Below are positions 9,485 to 18,153 of a stretch of DNA of 44,395 nt, one piece after another. The notes under the pieces were generated by a model. The model searched no databases. It was not told the DNA's origin and saw nothing but the letters and a program-made list of their open reading frames with translations. The first letter of the stretch is position 1; the number at the start of each line of letters is the position of its first letter. The stretch lies in NCBI GenBank assembly GCA_047616645.1, contig JBLHIH010000014.1:1-44395 (forward strand). Direction: 5' to 3'. Origin of the DNA: JAHRVQ01 sp047616645 (GTDB taxonomy: Bacteria; Pseudomonadota; Gammaproteobacteria; Pseudomonadales; Azotimanducaceae). The translations under genes were made by a program, and so were the position numbers.

Positions 9485-10465
9485 ATGAGCGTAAAGGAAA
9501 ACCCGAATCGGTCTGTTGATTACATCAATGATATTGTTCCCTCCGAGCTTAGAGATAAGCGTATTCGAACCGAATTTGTACCTGCAAATGGATTAAGTTT
9601 CGAAGTGGATAAATGCGGCGCTGGAGATAAGTTAGCTATATGCTTGCATGGGTTTCCCGAACACAGTTTCTCTTGGCGCTATCAATTACCGATGCTCGCA
9701 GAATTAGGGTATGAAGCATGGGCGCCTAATTTACGTGGATATGGCAAAAGCTCGCGACCACCTTCAGTTGAGGATTACGCTATGAGTAATCTAATGGAAG
9801 ATATTGGCTGTCTAATTGATGCGGCTAATCATAAAGAAGTTGTCCTCATCGCTCATGATTGGGGCGCCGTGATAGCTTGGCAGTTTGCGATTCATAAAAT
9901 TCGACCGCTCACAAAACTGATTATTTGTAATGTTCCACATCCCGGTCCCATGAAAAAAGCCTTAAAAAAAGGCTGGGCGCAATGGAAAAAGTCTTGGTAT
10001 ATATTTTTCTTTCAGATACCAGGCTTGCCAGAAAAACTACTCGGGAAAAATAATGCGCAAGGCGTTTGTGATGCAATTTATAACAGTGCCGTTTTAAAGG
10101 ATAAATTTCCCGATGAAGTCTTAGACGTTTATCGAAGAAATGCGAATCAACCAGGGGCGCTAACCGCCATGGTGAATTATTATCGTGCGCTTTTACGAAA
10201 TCCTGGTGACGCTAAAAACCAGGATATCCCACTGATCGAAGTACCTACGCTGATGATATGGGGAGAAGAAGATGTTGCCTTAACAAAAGAGACAACCTTC
10301 GGCACGCAAGAGTATGTAAAGGAATTTACTATTCGCTACCTACCAAACATATCTCATTGGGTTCAACAGGAGGCACCGCTAGAAGTGAATGAAATGATGT
10401 CGGCTTTTTTAAGGGATGTCCCTGTACCCGAGATGGAATGGAAAATGATTTTGACTCATCAATAG
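9485..10465 (+). CDS. alpha/beta hydrolase, epoxide hydrolase-like
   Basis: This is a soluble alpha/beta hydrolase of 326 residues. HGFPE (55-59) forms the oxyanion hole. H124-D125-W-G carries an Asp nucleophile, as in epoxide hydrolases and haloalkane dehalogenases rather than Ser esterases. The acid is probably D263 (GEEDVAL) and the base H291 (NISHWVQQE). RGYGKSSRP and the cap-domain MVNYYRALLR, with candidate ring-opening Tyr residues, favour epoxide hydrolase. A strong ribosome site (GAGGAG, 5 bases before ATG) supports the start. It is divergent from the coiled-coil gene across 228 bases, and the substrate cannot be told. Confidence 0.87.
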   Translation: MSVKENPNRSVDYINDIVPSELRDKRIRTEFVPANGLSFEVDKCGAGDKLAICLHGFPEHSFSWRYQLPMLAELGYEAWAPNLRGYGKSSRPPSVEDYAMSNLMEDIGCLIDAANHKEVVLIAHDWGAVIAWQFAIHKIRPLTKLIICNVPHPGPMKKALKKGWAQWKKSWYIFFFQIPGLPEKLLGKNNAQGVCDAIYNSAVLKDKFPDEVLDVYRRNANQPGALTAMVNYYRALLRNPGDAKNQDIPLIEVPTLMIWGEEDVALTKETTFGTQEYVKEFTIRYLPNISHWVQQEAPLEVNEMMSAFLRDVPVPEMEWKMILTHQ

Positions 10466-10499
10466 TGGTCAATAGTTAGAGATAGCGGGCTACAACATA

Positions 10500-11687
10500 C
10501 TAGTGTAAGTATTTTTCGAATACTTTATTAATCGTGTGATCGTTCTTTCTAAGGTGTAACCAAGTGTCCACATAATTTTTCCATATGGTATCGCGAGGTA
10601 ACAAATATCCTTTTTCGGAAACGGTAAACTCAATTCCTGGTGTCGCAGCACAAAGCTTAGGTATTCTTTTGGCCTGTAATTGAACTTCGATAGCATCGGT
10701 AATCATGACGTCGGCATTATGGTTGGCAATTTCTAAAAATATTGTTCGATTATCCTTATGTAAAATAACTGAGGCGGTGTTTATGTTTTCCTGAATAAAT
10801 TTTTCATTGGTGCCGCCTGGATTAACGATGACTCGAACACCCGTTTCGTCAATTGTTGAAAGGGAAGTGTATTTACCCATATCCACGCAGCGTATAATGG
10901 CCGTCTTGCCGCCTTTTCGATAAGGGGATGAAAAAAAAGTCGATTGCTGCCTTTGTAAATTGATAGAGATACCGCTCATGCCAATATCAAATTTGTCCGC
11001 CTTGAAGTCTTCCATGAGCGTGGGCCAAGATGTTTCTATTAGTAATAATTCAACACCTAGCGATTCTGCAAGGTTTTCAGCAAGTTCAATATCTATGCCT
11101 TGATAAGTATTCCCTTGCCGATACGAAAAAGGCGCATAGTCGCCTGTGGTGCCAACGCGTAAGCTTCCACGGCCTAAGATTTTATCTAGCCTGTTAGAAA
11201 ATATGTTGATCTTTTGTATACTTAACTCCAACTTCGAAGCCATGTTAGGTGTAAGCCCTTCTACCTGAATACTGCCTGGATTAATGGTATTCGACGTGGC
11301 TAGCCCCTTAACTATATTGTTTCCAAGTTTGATCAGCTCAGGGCGAATTATGCGGATAAGGTCAGTCTTATTTTTCGGTGCTGATTTGGGGTCTTTCTGC
11401 CAGATTGAAAACCAATAGAATTGAATTTCCTTAGCGGCGTTAATCTGTAATTGGAAGAATTCTCGGCTTGTTTCTGGCGCTATGGAGAATTCCAGACCCT
11501 GCTTTGCCGCAATCGCGAGCACAACTTTTTCTCGTTCTATATCTTCGATGGGGAGTGTATTGTGCCATTTATAGATGGCAACCGATTTCATATAACCGAG
11601 ACGTTGATTGATCAGTTTGTCTAAGGAATCTGCATATAGTGGCGCAGAAATAAAAAGGCATAATAATAATGTTTTAAAATTCGTCAT
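10500..11687 (-). CDS. periplasmic chorismate mutase-cyclohexadienyl dehydratase fusion
   Basis: The 395-residue protein starts with a signal peptide (LLLCLFISAPLYA, cleavage about residue 19). Residues about 20-150 match secreted AroQ-gamma chorismate mutase: helical, with LINQRLGYMKSVAIYKW, an IEDIEREK stretch and FFQLQINAAKEIQ. Residues about 170-395 match PheC cyclohexadienyl dehydratase, a periplasmic-binding-protein fold: LRVGTTGDYAPFSYR, SWPTLMEDF, DIGMSGISI, NPGGTNEKF, MITDAIE and EKGYLLPRD. Together they would turn chorismate into phenylpyruvate in the periplasm. In Pseudomonas aeruginosa the two activities are separate proteins, as I recall. It is convergent with the hydrolase and divergent from the enoyl-CoA hydratase gene. 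Confidence 0.85.
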   Translation of the reverse strand: MTNFKTLLLCLFISAPLYADSLDKLINQRLGYMKSVAIYKWHNTLPIEDIEREKVVLAIAAKQGLEFSIAPETSREFFQLQINAAKEIQFYWFSIWQKDPKSAPKNKTDLIRIIRPELIKLGNNIVKGLATSNTINPGSIQVEGLTPNMASKLELSIQKINIFSNRLDKILGRGSLRVGTTGDYAPFSYRQGNTYQGIDIELAENLAESLGVELLLIETSWPTLMEDFKADKFDIGMSGISINLQRQQSTFFSSPYRKGGKTAIIRCVDMGKYTSLSTIDETGVRVIVNPGGTNEKFIQENINTASVILHKDNRTIFLEIANHNADVMITDAIEVQLQAKRIPKLCAATPGIEFTVSEKGYLLPRDTIWKNYVDTWLHLRKNDHTINKVFEKYLH

Positions 11688-11821
11688 AGATTTTTTGTGA
11701 TTGTGAGATCGTGAGAGAGGTAAAGCATAGCATGTTGTTTTGGCTTGAGATGGGCTGCATTTGTTTTAAAGCTATGTTAGTTTCTAAGATTGTCATATTT
11801 AATTACTAACTAGGAGTGTTC

Positions 11822-12622
11822 ATGTCGGACAATTTACTTTACGTACAAGATGGTCATGTAGTGACCTTAACGCTAAATCGCCATGAAACGCGTAATGCGA
11901 TTTCTGAGGACAGTATGGTCGATGCCTTGGTTCACGCCTGCGATCGAATAAATTCGGATCAAAGTGTTCGAGTGGTTATTCTAACTGGGGCCGGGAGTGC
12001 ATTTTCTTCTGGTGGTAATGTTAAGGATATGCGAGATAAGAAGGGAATGTTCGGTGGAACCGGACAGGAGATTCGTGACGGCTATCGTAAGGGAATTCAA
12101 CGTATACCCTTAGCAATAAGTAAATTGGAGGTCCCTATTATCGCCGCGGTGAATGGAGCGGCCATAGGCGCGGGTTGTGATTTAACGATGATGTGCGATA
12201 TGAGAATCGCATCGGAGAAGGCCTTGTTTGCAGAAAGTTTTGTAAAAGTAGGGCTGATTCCAGGCGACGGTGGCGCTTGGTTTCTACCCAAAGTGATCGG
12301 TATTTCTAGGGCAAATGAAATGGCATTTACCGGTGAGCCAGTAAACGCTGATACAGCTTTGTCTTGGGGTATGGTAAGTCAAGTTGTCGCACCAGATGCG
12401 CTGATGGCGGCTGCGATGAAATTAGCACTTCGGATTGCAGCGAATCCTCCAGGTGCGCTGAGAATGACAAAAAAATTAATAAAAGAAGCCGATCACATGT
12501 CCCTAGATTCACTATTAGAAATGTCAGCTTCTCTCCAAGCACTTGCTCATCAAACGGAAGATCATGTCGAAGCAGTGAATGCCATCATTGAGAAGCGCGA
12601 GGCAATTTTTAAAGGAAAGTAA
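11822..12622 (+). CDS. enoyl-CoA hydratase/isomerase (crotonase) family
   Basis: This is a crotonase-fold protein of 266 residues. The N-terminal TLTLNRHETRNAIS, the oxyanion segments AFSSGGNVKDM and AAVNGAAIGAGCDL, and the active-site region ESFVKVGLIPGDGGAW are all visible. The G-D pair in PGDGG replaces the second catalytic Glu (usually PGxGG, preceded by a Glu) of classical hydratases, and an earlier Glu is also absent (AAIGAGCD). The reaction may therefore differ from simple hydration. The ATG at 11822 has AGGAG five bases upstream; an in-frame GTG at 11816 overlaps that ribosome site and is rejected. No fatty-acid genes are adjacent. Confidence 0.88.
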   Translation: MSDNLLYVQDGHVVTLTLNRHETRNAISEDSMVDALVHACDRINSDQSVRVVILTGAGSAFSSGGNVKDMRDKKGMFGGTGQEIRDGYRKGIQRIPLAISKLEVPIIAAVNGAAIGAGCDLTMMCDMRIASEKALFAESFVKVGLIPGDGGAWFLPKVIGISRANEMAFTGEPVNADTALSWGMVSQVVAPDALMAAAMKLALRIAANPPGALRMTKKLIKEADHMSLDSLLEMSASLQALAHQTEDHVEAVNAIIEKREAIFKGK

Positions 12623-12629
12623 CTTATCA

Positions 12630-13679
12630 CTATGGGTTGTCTAGTAAATCGTATTTTTTTAAATAACCTCTAAGCTGGTGGTATGTGACACCGAGTGCAT
12701 CCGCTGTTTTCTTCTGGTTAAATTGATGGCCAGCTAAAGCATTTTTAATAAGTCCGACTTCATAATCGTGAACCGACTTCCTGAAATCTATTGGGAAGTC
12801 GCTTACATTGGGGACAGATGGCACCACTGTACTGATCTGTTCTGAACCTTCTTTTGTGCTTGCCACATTTAACGTCTCGTTCGCCGCAACCGGGCGAAAG
12901 GGAGAATCGAATGGATCAAGAGATATAATATCTATGGGCGAGTCGACATCTTGATTTCGATAGACACTTCGTTCCACTACATTTTTTAGTTCACGTATAT
13001 TCCCGGGCCAATGAAAACTTCTCAGTACCTTTCTCGCTGCACTGGTAAAACCGGGGAAATATTCCCTACCGAGATCTATAGTCATCGCAACGGCAAAATG
13101 TTCTGCAAGTTGGAGAATATCATCTGGCCTACTACGAAGGGGCGGTAAGGTTATGACGTCAAAAGCTAGCCTGTCGAGTAAGTCTTCTCTAAATTTTCCT
13201 CTTCTGGCGAGTGTTGGCAGATCTTCGTTTGTTGCTGCAATTAAGCGGATATCGGTGGTGATCGTCTTGCTACCTCCCACACGTTCGAATTCGCCATACT
13301 CGATGACTCTTAATAGCTTCTCTTGAATCAAAGGTGAAGTATTGGCTAATTCATCTAGAAATAAGGTTCCCTTATCTGCACGTTCAAATCGTCCGTGGTG
13401 CGTTTTTTGCGCTCCAGTAAAAGAACCCGCTTCATGGCCAAAAAGTTCTGTTTCCATCAAGGATTCACTGATGGCTGCACAATTTAATTTGATGAATTCT
13501 TGGTCCCACCGTTGTGAGAGATAGTGAAGTCGGGCTGCAATAAGCTCTTTTCCAGTTCCTCTTTCCCCTACGATGAGGACAGGTTTGCTTAAGGGTGCAA
13601 CCTGTGAAGTTAAATCCAGTACCTCAAGAAAGGAAGGTGATTCACCAATTAAGCGATCATTTTGTTGTCTGTTGGACAT
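12630..13679 (-). CDS. pspF: PspF, sigma-54 activator of the psp operon
   Basis: This is a bacterial enhancer-binding protein of 349 residues with no N-terminal receiver, as in PspF. It has Walker A GERGTGKE (38-45), the sigma-54 contact loop GSFTGA (85-90), Walker B TLFLDEL, RVIEYGEFERVGG and WPGNIRELKNVVERSVYR. A C-terminal Fis-type helix-turn-helix (KKTADALGVTYHQLRGYLKKY) follows. The loop reads GSFTGA where GAFTGA is usual. The gene diverges from pspA with 275 bases between them, the classical psp arrangement in which PspA restrains PspF until membrane stress. Confidence 0.95.
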   Translation of the reverse strand: MSNRQQNDRLIGESPSFLEVLDLTSQVAPLSKPVLIVGERGTGKELIAARLHYLSQRWDQEFIKLNCAAISESLMETELFGHEAGSFTGAQKTHHGRFERADKGTLFLDELANTSPLIQEKLLRVIEYGEFERVGGSKTITTDIRLIAATNEDLPTLARRGKFREDLLDRLAFDVITLPPLRSRPDDILQLAEHFAVAMTIDLGREYFPGFTSAARKVLRSFHWPGNIRELKNVVERSVYRNQDVDSPIDIISLDPFDSPFRPVAANETLNVASTKEGSEQISTVVPSVPNVSDFPIDFRKSVHDYEVGLIKNALAGHQFNQKKTADALGVTYHQLRGYLKKYDLLDNP

Positions 13680-13855
13680 GCTTTATCCGTAGTATGTAGG
13701 GTGTGGCCTGAGTAATGGGTACGTGTTGGGTCAAATTGCTAATTGTTAGTGGTATTCACTACTTAGTGTGGAAATGATTATCTAAATAATCGAGCACTAA
13801 AGCAAGAAGTACAGAAAAGTCTATATATAACAGTAATATAGGGAAAATATTCGAA

Positions 13856-13872
13856 TTGGCACGGATGTTGGG
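13856..13872 (+). promoter_or_regulatory. sigma-54 promoter of the psp operon
   Basis: TTGGCACGGATGTTGGG matches the sigma-54 consensus (TGGCACG, four bases, TTGC) except that the -12 GC is GG. The GG at 13858-13859 and the GG at 13870-13871 have the required spacing of twelve. Transcription would start near 13883, about 70 bases before pspA. Its place between pspF and pspA makes the call strong. Confidence 0.8.
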
Positions 13873-13954
13873 TATATATCACCATGATTCATCAGAACGC
13901 TGCCTACTCGGAGCGATAATTCAAGCTTAATAGCAAAGCGTAGAGGTCAAGATC

Positions 13955-14626
13955 ATGGGTGTTTTTTCAAGATTTTCAGACATAATTAATGCAAACATCA
14001 ACTCCATATTGGATAAAGCAGAAGACCCCGAAAAAATGGTACGTCTCATTGTTCAGGAGATGGAGGAGACGCTTGTTGAGGTGCGTACTCAGTCAGCGAA
14101 ATTGATTGCGGACAAGAAAGAATTAGGTAGACGTACCCAGCGGATGCAGAAAGAGGCAGATGATTGGGAGCGTAAAGCTGAGATTGCATTGTCTAAAGAG
14201 CGAGAAGACTTGGCAAGAGCTGCCTTAAAGGAAAAAAACGCCGCTTTAGAGGAAGTTGGATTAGTCTCATCAGATTTAGAGCAGATTGAATTAAATTTGC
14301 AGAAACTTTCAGGTGATATTGCTCAGTTGCAGCAGAAGCTGAATGATGCAAAAGCGCGTCAGAAAGCACTAATCCTTCGTGGTAAGACTGCCCAATCTAG
14401 AATGGGTGTGAAAAGACAGATTCATGATGTCGATATTGAAGGTGCAATGGGTCGATTTGAAAAGTATGAAAGTAGAATCGATATGTTAGAAGGCGAGGTT
14501 GAAAGTTACGACTTGGGACAGAAGAATCTAGCGGACGAAATTGCAGATTTGGAATCAGATGAGAAAGTTGATGAAGAGTTAGAGAAGCTTAAAGCGAGAA
14601 TGAATACTGATGTACCTAGTGAGTAA
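13955..14626 (+). CDS. pspA: PspA, membrane-stress effector (ESCRT-III-like)
   Basis: This PspA/IM30 protein has 223 residues, the normal length. It starts MGVFSRFSDIINANINSILDKAEDPEKMVRLIVQEMEE in register with the family's N-terminal amphipathic helix and first coiled-coil helix. The rest is almost continuous charged coiled coil ending in a helix with EKVDEELEKLKAR. It oligomerises on the inner membrane face and binds PspF in unstressed cells. It is the first gene of the operon, controlled by the sigma-54 promoter at 13856-13872. Confidence 0.96.
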   Translation: MGVFSRFSDIINANINSILDKAEDPEKMVRLIVQEMEETLVEVRTQSAKLIADKKELGRRTQRMQKEADDWERKAEIALSKEREDLARAALKEKNAALEEVGLVSSDLEQIELNLQKLSGDIAQLQQKLNDAKARQKALILRGKTAQSRMGVKRQIHDVDIEGAMGRFEKYESRIDMLEGEVESYDLGQKNLADEIADLESDEKVDEELEKLKARMNTDVPSE

Positions 14627-14685
14627 TGGTACGTTATTTCTAATTAACCATTATTTGATAAGAAAAAATAGGAAAGGATTAAATT

Positions 14686-14943
14686 ATGGAAGGCTGGATC
14701 ATTGCAATATTTGTTCCCGTTATCGTCTTTCTTGTTGTAGTTGCGCCCATCTGGATTGTGCTTCATTACCGTTCGGCTTCAAAAACAGCTGATGGTTTAA
14801 CAAGTGGTGAGAGGGGAGAGCTAGAAGACATGATTGACGTAGCGAATAAAATGGCGGAACGAATAGAGATTCTCGAATCGATATTAGATGTCGAAAGTCC
14901 TGACTGGCGAGAAGATAGAAAAGATGTCCGAAACCAAGCTTAA
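14686..14943 (+). CDS. pspB: PspB, small inner-membrane phage shock protein
   Basis: This is an 85-residue protein with one N-terminal membrane segment (about 5-27, IAIFVPVIVFLVVVAPIW), a short linker and a helical end with the PspB signature MAERIEILESILDVESPDWRED. With PspC it normally signals envelope stress to PspA. GAAAGGATTAAATT precedes the ATG. It sits 59 bases after pspA. Confidence 0.93.
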   Translation: MEGWIIAIFVPVIVFLVVVAPIWIVLHYRSASKTADGLTSGERGELEDMIDVANKMAERIEILESILDVESPDWREDRKDVRNQA

Positions 14944-14982
14944 GGCTTCACTTAAAGCGTCAATGAGAGAAGGGGAACGAAT

Positions 14983-15951
14983 GTGAGTAGGTCGGATAGA
15001 GAACGACGAGATGCTGAGAAAGCTGCACGGCGTGCTAATCGATTGGCGGAGCGGGCGCAGCAGAGAGCTCAGCGAAAGGGCGAGCAAGCAGAAGCCGCCT
15101 CAGTGCGGGCAGAGGAATTAGCGTCCAGAACAAAAAATAGACGACCCAGAGATCGACATCGTGAGTCTTCAATTGAAGATATGGTCGATGATGTGACAGA
15201 AAAATGGTCTCGCAAAGCAACAGATTGGTTAGATGAACAGTCACATAATATGTTCGGTGAGTCTGATCTAGAAGTTAAAGTGACTCGACGATCGTCTTCA
15301 GAGCGAGCAGCAAAAAAAGCGTACGACCTCGGTGAATCCGATAGTTATGCTTACGAAAGTGATGACGAAGACTATTATACAGGAGAGTATAAACCTCAAA
15401 GTGCGTCAAGCAGACGGCGATCAAAAAGACGCGCAACTCGCGCAAGAAGCAGCAGTCGCCGCTTAAGAAAGAGATCTGGGCATGGATTATATCGTGACGG
15501 TAGAAACAAAAAAATCTGTGGAGTTTGTGCCGGTAGTGCCGAATATTTAGGTCTTGAAACATGGCAAGTACGATTGGGAGCAATTATAGGGCTTATCTTC
15601 ATTCCCACACTTGCGGTTCCCGCTTATTTTATCACCTGGTTTCTCATGGATAAAAAACCTTATTATAGAGAAGCTACAGAACGTTACGACCGCCATCATC
15701 AGACAGCATCTGGTCTTAGCTCGTCAAAGAATGGCTCGTCAATAGATAGCGCATCACTTCCAAACTCTATGAGCAAGCGTAAGGCAAAGAATCGAACAAA
15801 GGATTCCGGTATGTCAAACGTTCAAGCACTTAATACCGCTAAACAAAAATTCTCCCACATAGAAGAACATCTCCGAGAAATGGAGTCCCATGTCACTTCG
15901 TCCCGATTTGAACTTAAGCGAGAATTCAAAAAAATTGCTGGAGAAGAATGA
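14983..15951 (+). CDS. pspC: PspC with a long charged N-terminal extension
   Basis: This 322-residue protein is well over twice the usual PspC length (about 120-150). Residues 1-165 are highly charged: an Arg/Ala/Glu helix (1-50), an acidic Tyr/Asp patch (118-136) and an Arg/Ser-rich stretch (140-166). The PspC domain follows at 168-226 (GLYRDGRNKKICGVCAG, then LETWQVRL and a membrane segment IGLIFIPTLAVPAYFITWFLM). The end is a coiled helix with a HLREMESHVTSSRFELKREF motif that is usual for gammaproteobacterial PspC. The start is a GTG at 14983 behind AGGGG. Its stop overlaps the next start (ATGA, 15948-15951). Confidence 0.9.
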   Translation: MSRSDRERRDAEKAARRANRLAERAQQRAQRKGEQAEAASVRAEELASRTKNRRPRDRHRESSIEDMVDDVTEKWSRKATDWLDEQSHNMFGESDLEVKVTRRSSSERAAKKAYDLGESDSYAYESDDEDYYTGEYKPQSASSRRRSKRRATRARSSSRRLRKRSGHGLYRDGRNKKICGVCAGSAEYLGLETWQVRLGAIIGLIFIPTLAVPAYFITWFLMDKKPYYREATERYDRHHQTASGLSSSKNGSSIDSASLPNSMSKRKAKNRTKDSGMSNVQALNTAKQKFSHIEEHLREMESHVTSSRFELKREFKKIAGEE

Positions 15952-16616
15952 TGGTTAGGGATCTACAAATATTTGATAAAGTGATATTTAATGGTCCGGG
16001 CAAACTCACCATCATTCAATGTGATGAAACATTACTCACAATAGATGCGCCCGATTTTCTTATGAAGAACATTATAAGCACTGTTGTAGATGGCGTACTT
16101 CGCCTCGCTTATCACCATCCTATCATTATCAATCTTGGCGCCTACCGCGAAACAATCAACTATGAGCTAAGGGTAAAGGATCTTAAAGAAATTAAATTTA
16201 ACGGTAATGGAAGTGTGTTTATTCCAGATCTAGACAATGATGATTTAAGTTTACATTCCTCGGGCTCTGGTGAGATATTTGTTGCGCAACTCACTGCAGA
16301 TCATCTGTCCACTAAGATGACCGGATCCGGACAGATAAAAGTGGCCGGTGATGTTGAAACTCAGAGCCTGGCACTATCAGGGTCGGGGTGTTTTCTAGCC
16401 GAAGATCTTGTTAGCGATTTCGCGGATGTTCGAGTATCGGGTTCGGGAAATGCAAAAATATCGGTGAGTGAAGCGCTAAATGTGAAGATGACGGGTAGTG
16501 GGCAAGTGACCTATGGTGGTCACCCTGAAATTGAAAAACTAATATCGGGTTCTGGAAAATTAGTTAGACAGAGAAAAGATAAAAAACGAATTGATAAAGA
16601 GAAACATCATGGCTAG
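15948..16616 (+). CDS. GSG-repeat beta-solenoid protein (DUF2807/head-GIN, toastrack type)
   Basis: This 222-residue protein has regularly spaced GSG turns (SSGSGEI, MTGSGQI, LSGSGCF, VSGSGNA, MTGSGQV, ISGSGKL), the signature of the DUF2807 'head GIN' beta-solenoid. It has no signal peptide or membrane segment and ends in a basic tail (RQRKDKKRIDKEKHH). It overlaps pspC by 4 bases and the next gene by 8, so it is a true member of the psp operon. Related 'toastrack' domains have been linked with PspC in comparative work on Psp systems. A role in sensing or scaffolding at the membrane is inferred. Confidence 0.8.
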   Translation: MMVRDLQIFDKVIFNGPGKLTIIQCDETLLTIDAPDFLMKNIISTVVDGVLRLAYHHPIIINLGAYRETINYELRVKDLKEIKFNGNGSVFIPDLDNDDLSLHSSGSGEIFVAQLTADHLSTKMTGSGQIKVAGDVETQSLALSGSGCFLAEDLVSDFADVRVSGSGNAKISVSEALNVKMTGSGQVTYGGHPEIEKLISGSGKLVRQRKDKKRIDKEKHHG

Positions 16617-16872
16617 TATTTTATTAGGATTAGTGCCTTTACTTGGTTTAGTTGTTCTAGGCCATGTAATAGTGAATATTATAAAAGCCTCAAAGACGGT
16701 TGTGAAAGGAAAAGACCTAAATGATAAACTATTAGCATTTGAAGAAGATCTATCAATCCTTGAACAGGAACTTGATGATTCTCGTCATCGTATTGAAGTG
16801 CTAGAAACGATAGTCACATCGGAAAAGCGAGACCTTAATCAAAGCTTTGATGCCATGTCAGGTTCTCGCTGA
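16609..16872 (+). CDS. second PspB-like small membrane protein
   Basis: This is an 87-residue protein starting at ATG 16609, overlapping the upstream gene. It has an N-terminal membrane segment (ILLGLVPLLGLVVLGHVIVNII) and then a helix with SRHRIEVLETIVTSEKRDL, which parallels the PspB tail (AERIEILESILDVESPDW). It is therefore probably a PspB paralogue closing the operon. Its end overlaps the convergent GNAT gene by 15 bases, so the two transcripts are antisense at their 3' ends. Confidence 0.65.
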   Translation: MASILLGLVPLLGLVVLGHVIVNIIKASKTVVKGKDLNDKLLAFEEDLSILEQELDDSRHRIEVLETIVTSEKRDLNQSFDAMSGSR

Positions 16873-17373
16873 TCTGGAGCAGAAGTAATAGCTTATTGTG
16901 TGAGCATTTTTTACTAATTCAAATTGACCTTTAGCGTACTTATTAATAACCACCGCCCAGAAAGACTGGGCCTTGTCGTTGGCATGCAATACGGATACAC
17001 GCCAATTTGTTGGATAAAGGTCCCACAATTTCTCTGCGATATAACTTCCAATATGTAGACGTCGATAAGCCTTTAGTATGAAGAATTCTGCGAGTTCCAT
17101 TTGGTCTTCACCATCTAATGGGTTCTTATCTTGTCTTATCATAGCGAACCCGCATACATCTTCATTCGATTTTATAAAGTAAGGGACTCGATCCGATTCC
17201 TGCCAGTAAAATTGGAGGTAAGGGTAGAGGTATAGTCCGAGATCCGATTTTTTAATCGGACTATGTTTTGATAACTCATGTAGATAAATTTGTAATAAAG
17301 ATTCTAAATTCTCTCGATCTTTTTCTAGTATCCGAGAGAAAGATATCACTTCAACACATGCACTATTCGTCAA
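16858..17373 (-). CDS. GNAT-family N-acetyltransferase
   Basis: This protein of about 171 residues fits the GNAT fold. It has an N-terminal helix pair, a VCGFAMIR strand, then MELAEFFILKAYRRLHIGSYIAEKL, which holds the acetyl-CoA-binding R/Q-x-x-G-x-G/A loop as RRLHIGSYIA, and finally LHANDKAQSFW. The start is uncertain: TTG 17373 overlaps the stop of the upstream glycerophosphodiesterase gene, while GTG 17349 is the next choice. The overlap implies coupled expression with that gene. The acceptor substrate is unknown. Confidence 0.72.
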   Translation of the reverse strand: MTNSACVEVISFSRILEKDRENLESLLQIYLHELSKHSPIKKSDLGLYLYPYLQFYWQESDRVPYFIKSNEDVCGFAMIRQDKNPLDGEDQMELAEFFILKAYRRLHIGSYIAEKLWDLYPTNWRVSVLHANDKAQSFWAVVINKYAKGQFELVKNAHTISYYFCSRSART

Positions 17374-18049
17374 AAGGAAAGTTGTCGGGGTAGTTTGTAA
17401 ATATACCGTCAACGCCAATCTCTTTAAGGTTTTCCATTTCTCTCCTATCGTCTACCGTGTAGATAAAAACCTTTAGTCCCTCTTCGTGGGCTTGCTCGAC
17501 GACTTCTTTTGAGATTAGTTTTATCGATAAATTGATAGAATAGGCATTTAGCGCGCGCGTTTGTAGAAAATAGTCGCTAGCCTTGTAAAAAAGCGCACCA
17601 CGTCGAAATGTTTCATCAGCTTGAGCTAATTCATTGTGATTAAAAGATGAAAGCAAAAATTCTGAGGCTTGCCAACCTTTTGAAACACACTTCCTTAATA
17701 AATTAGAGACAGGTAAAGCCGTATTAGGCCCCTTTAACTCAATATTGATACTTGCCTTGTGATCAATTAGGGCTATTACTTCATCCAAAGTGGGGATCTT
17801 TTCATTTTCTCCCGCATTCAGTGCTCGAAGACTGCTAAAGGTTGCCTCCATCACGGGTCCAGTGCCATTTGTTGTTCTATCTAGGTCATCATCATGAATC
17901 ACAATGAGCTCCCCATCGACGTAATAGACATCGAGCTCTACCCAGGGACAGCCCATTTCGACCGCGAGGGCGAAAGCCTTGAGCGTATTTTCTGGTGCAT
18001 GGCCCGAAGCACCACGATGTGCGATGCAAAGGTAGGGCTTATTGCTCAT
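17363..18049 (-). CDS. glycerophosphodiester phosphodiesterase
   Basis: This 228-residue cytoplasmic GDPD protein has the family residues in order: IAHRGASGHAPENT (catalytic HRG and the ENT metal ligand), WVELDVYYV, VIHDDDLDRTTNGTG (second His), INIELKG and the C-terminal VDGIFTNYPD. It cleaves glycerophosphodiesters to glycerol-3-phosphate and alcohol, as UgpQ does. No signal peptide is present. The GNAT gene starts at its end. The gene diverges from dnaX. Confidence 0.93.
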   Translation of the reverse strand: MSNKPYLCIAHRGASGHAPENTLKAFALAVEMGCPWVELDVYYVDGELIVIHDDDLDRTTNGTGPVMEATFSSLRALNAGENEKIPTLDEVIALIDHKASINIELKGPNTALPVSNLLRKCVSKGWQASEFLLSSFNHNELAQADETFRRGALFYKASDYFLQTRALNAYSINLSIKLISKEVVEQAHEEGLKVFIYTVDDRREMENLKEIGVDGIFTNYPDNFPFDE

Positions 18050-18153
18050 ATTTCAATAATTTCCAATTTTCTTCTAAGAACCTGTAGAGGATAAGTGATA
18101 TACCGAGCAATTACTCGTACAATTACATTTTGAAATTGAGCCTCAAATATCTT

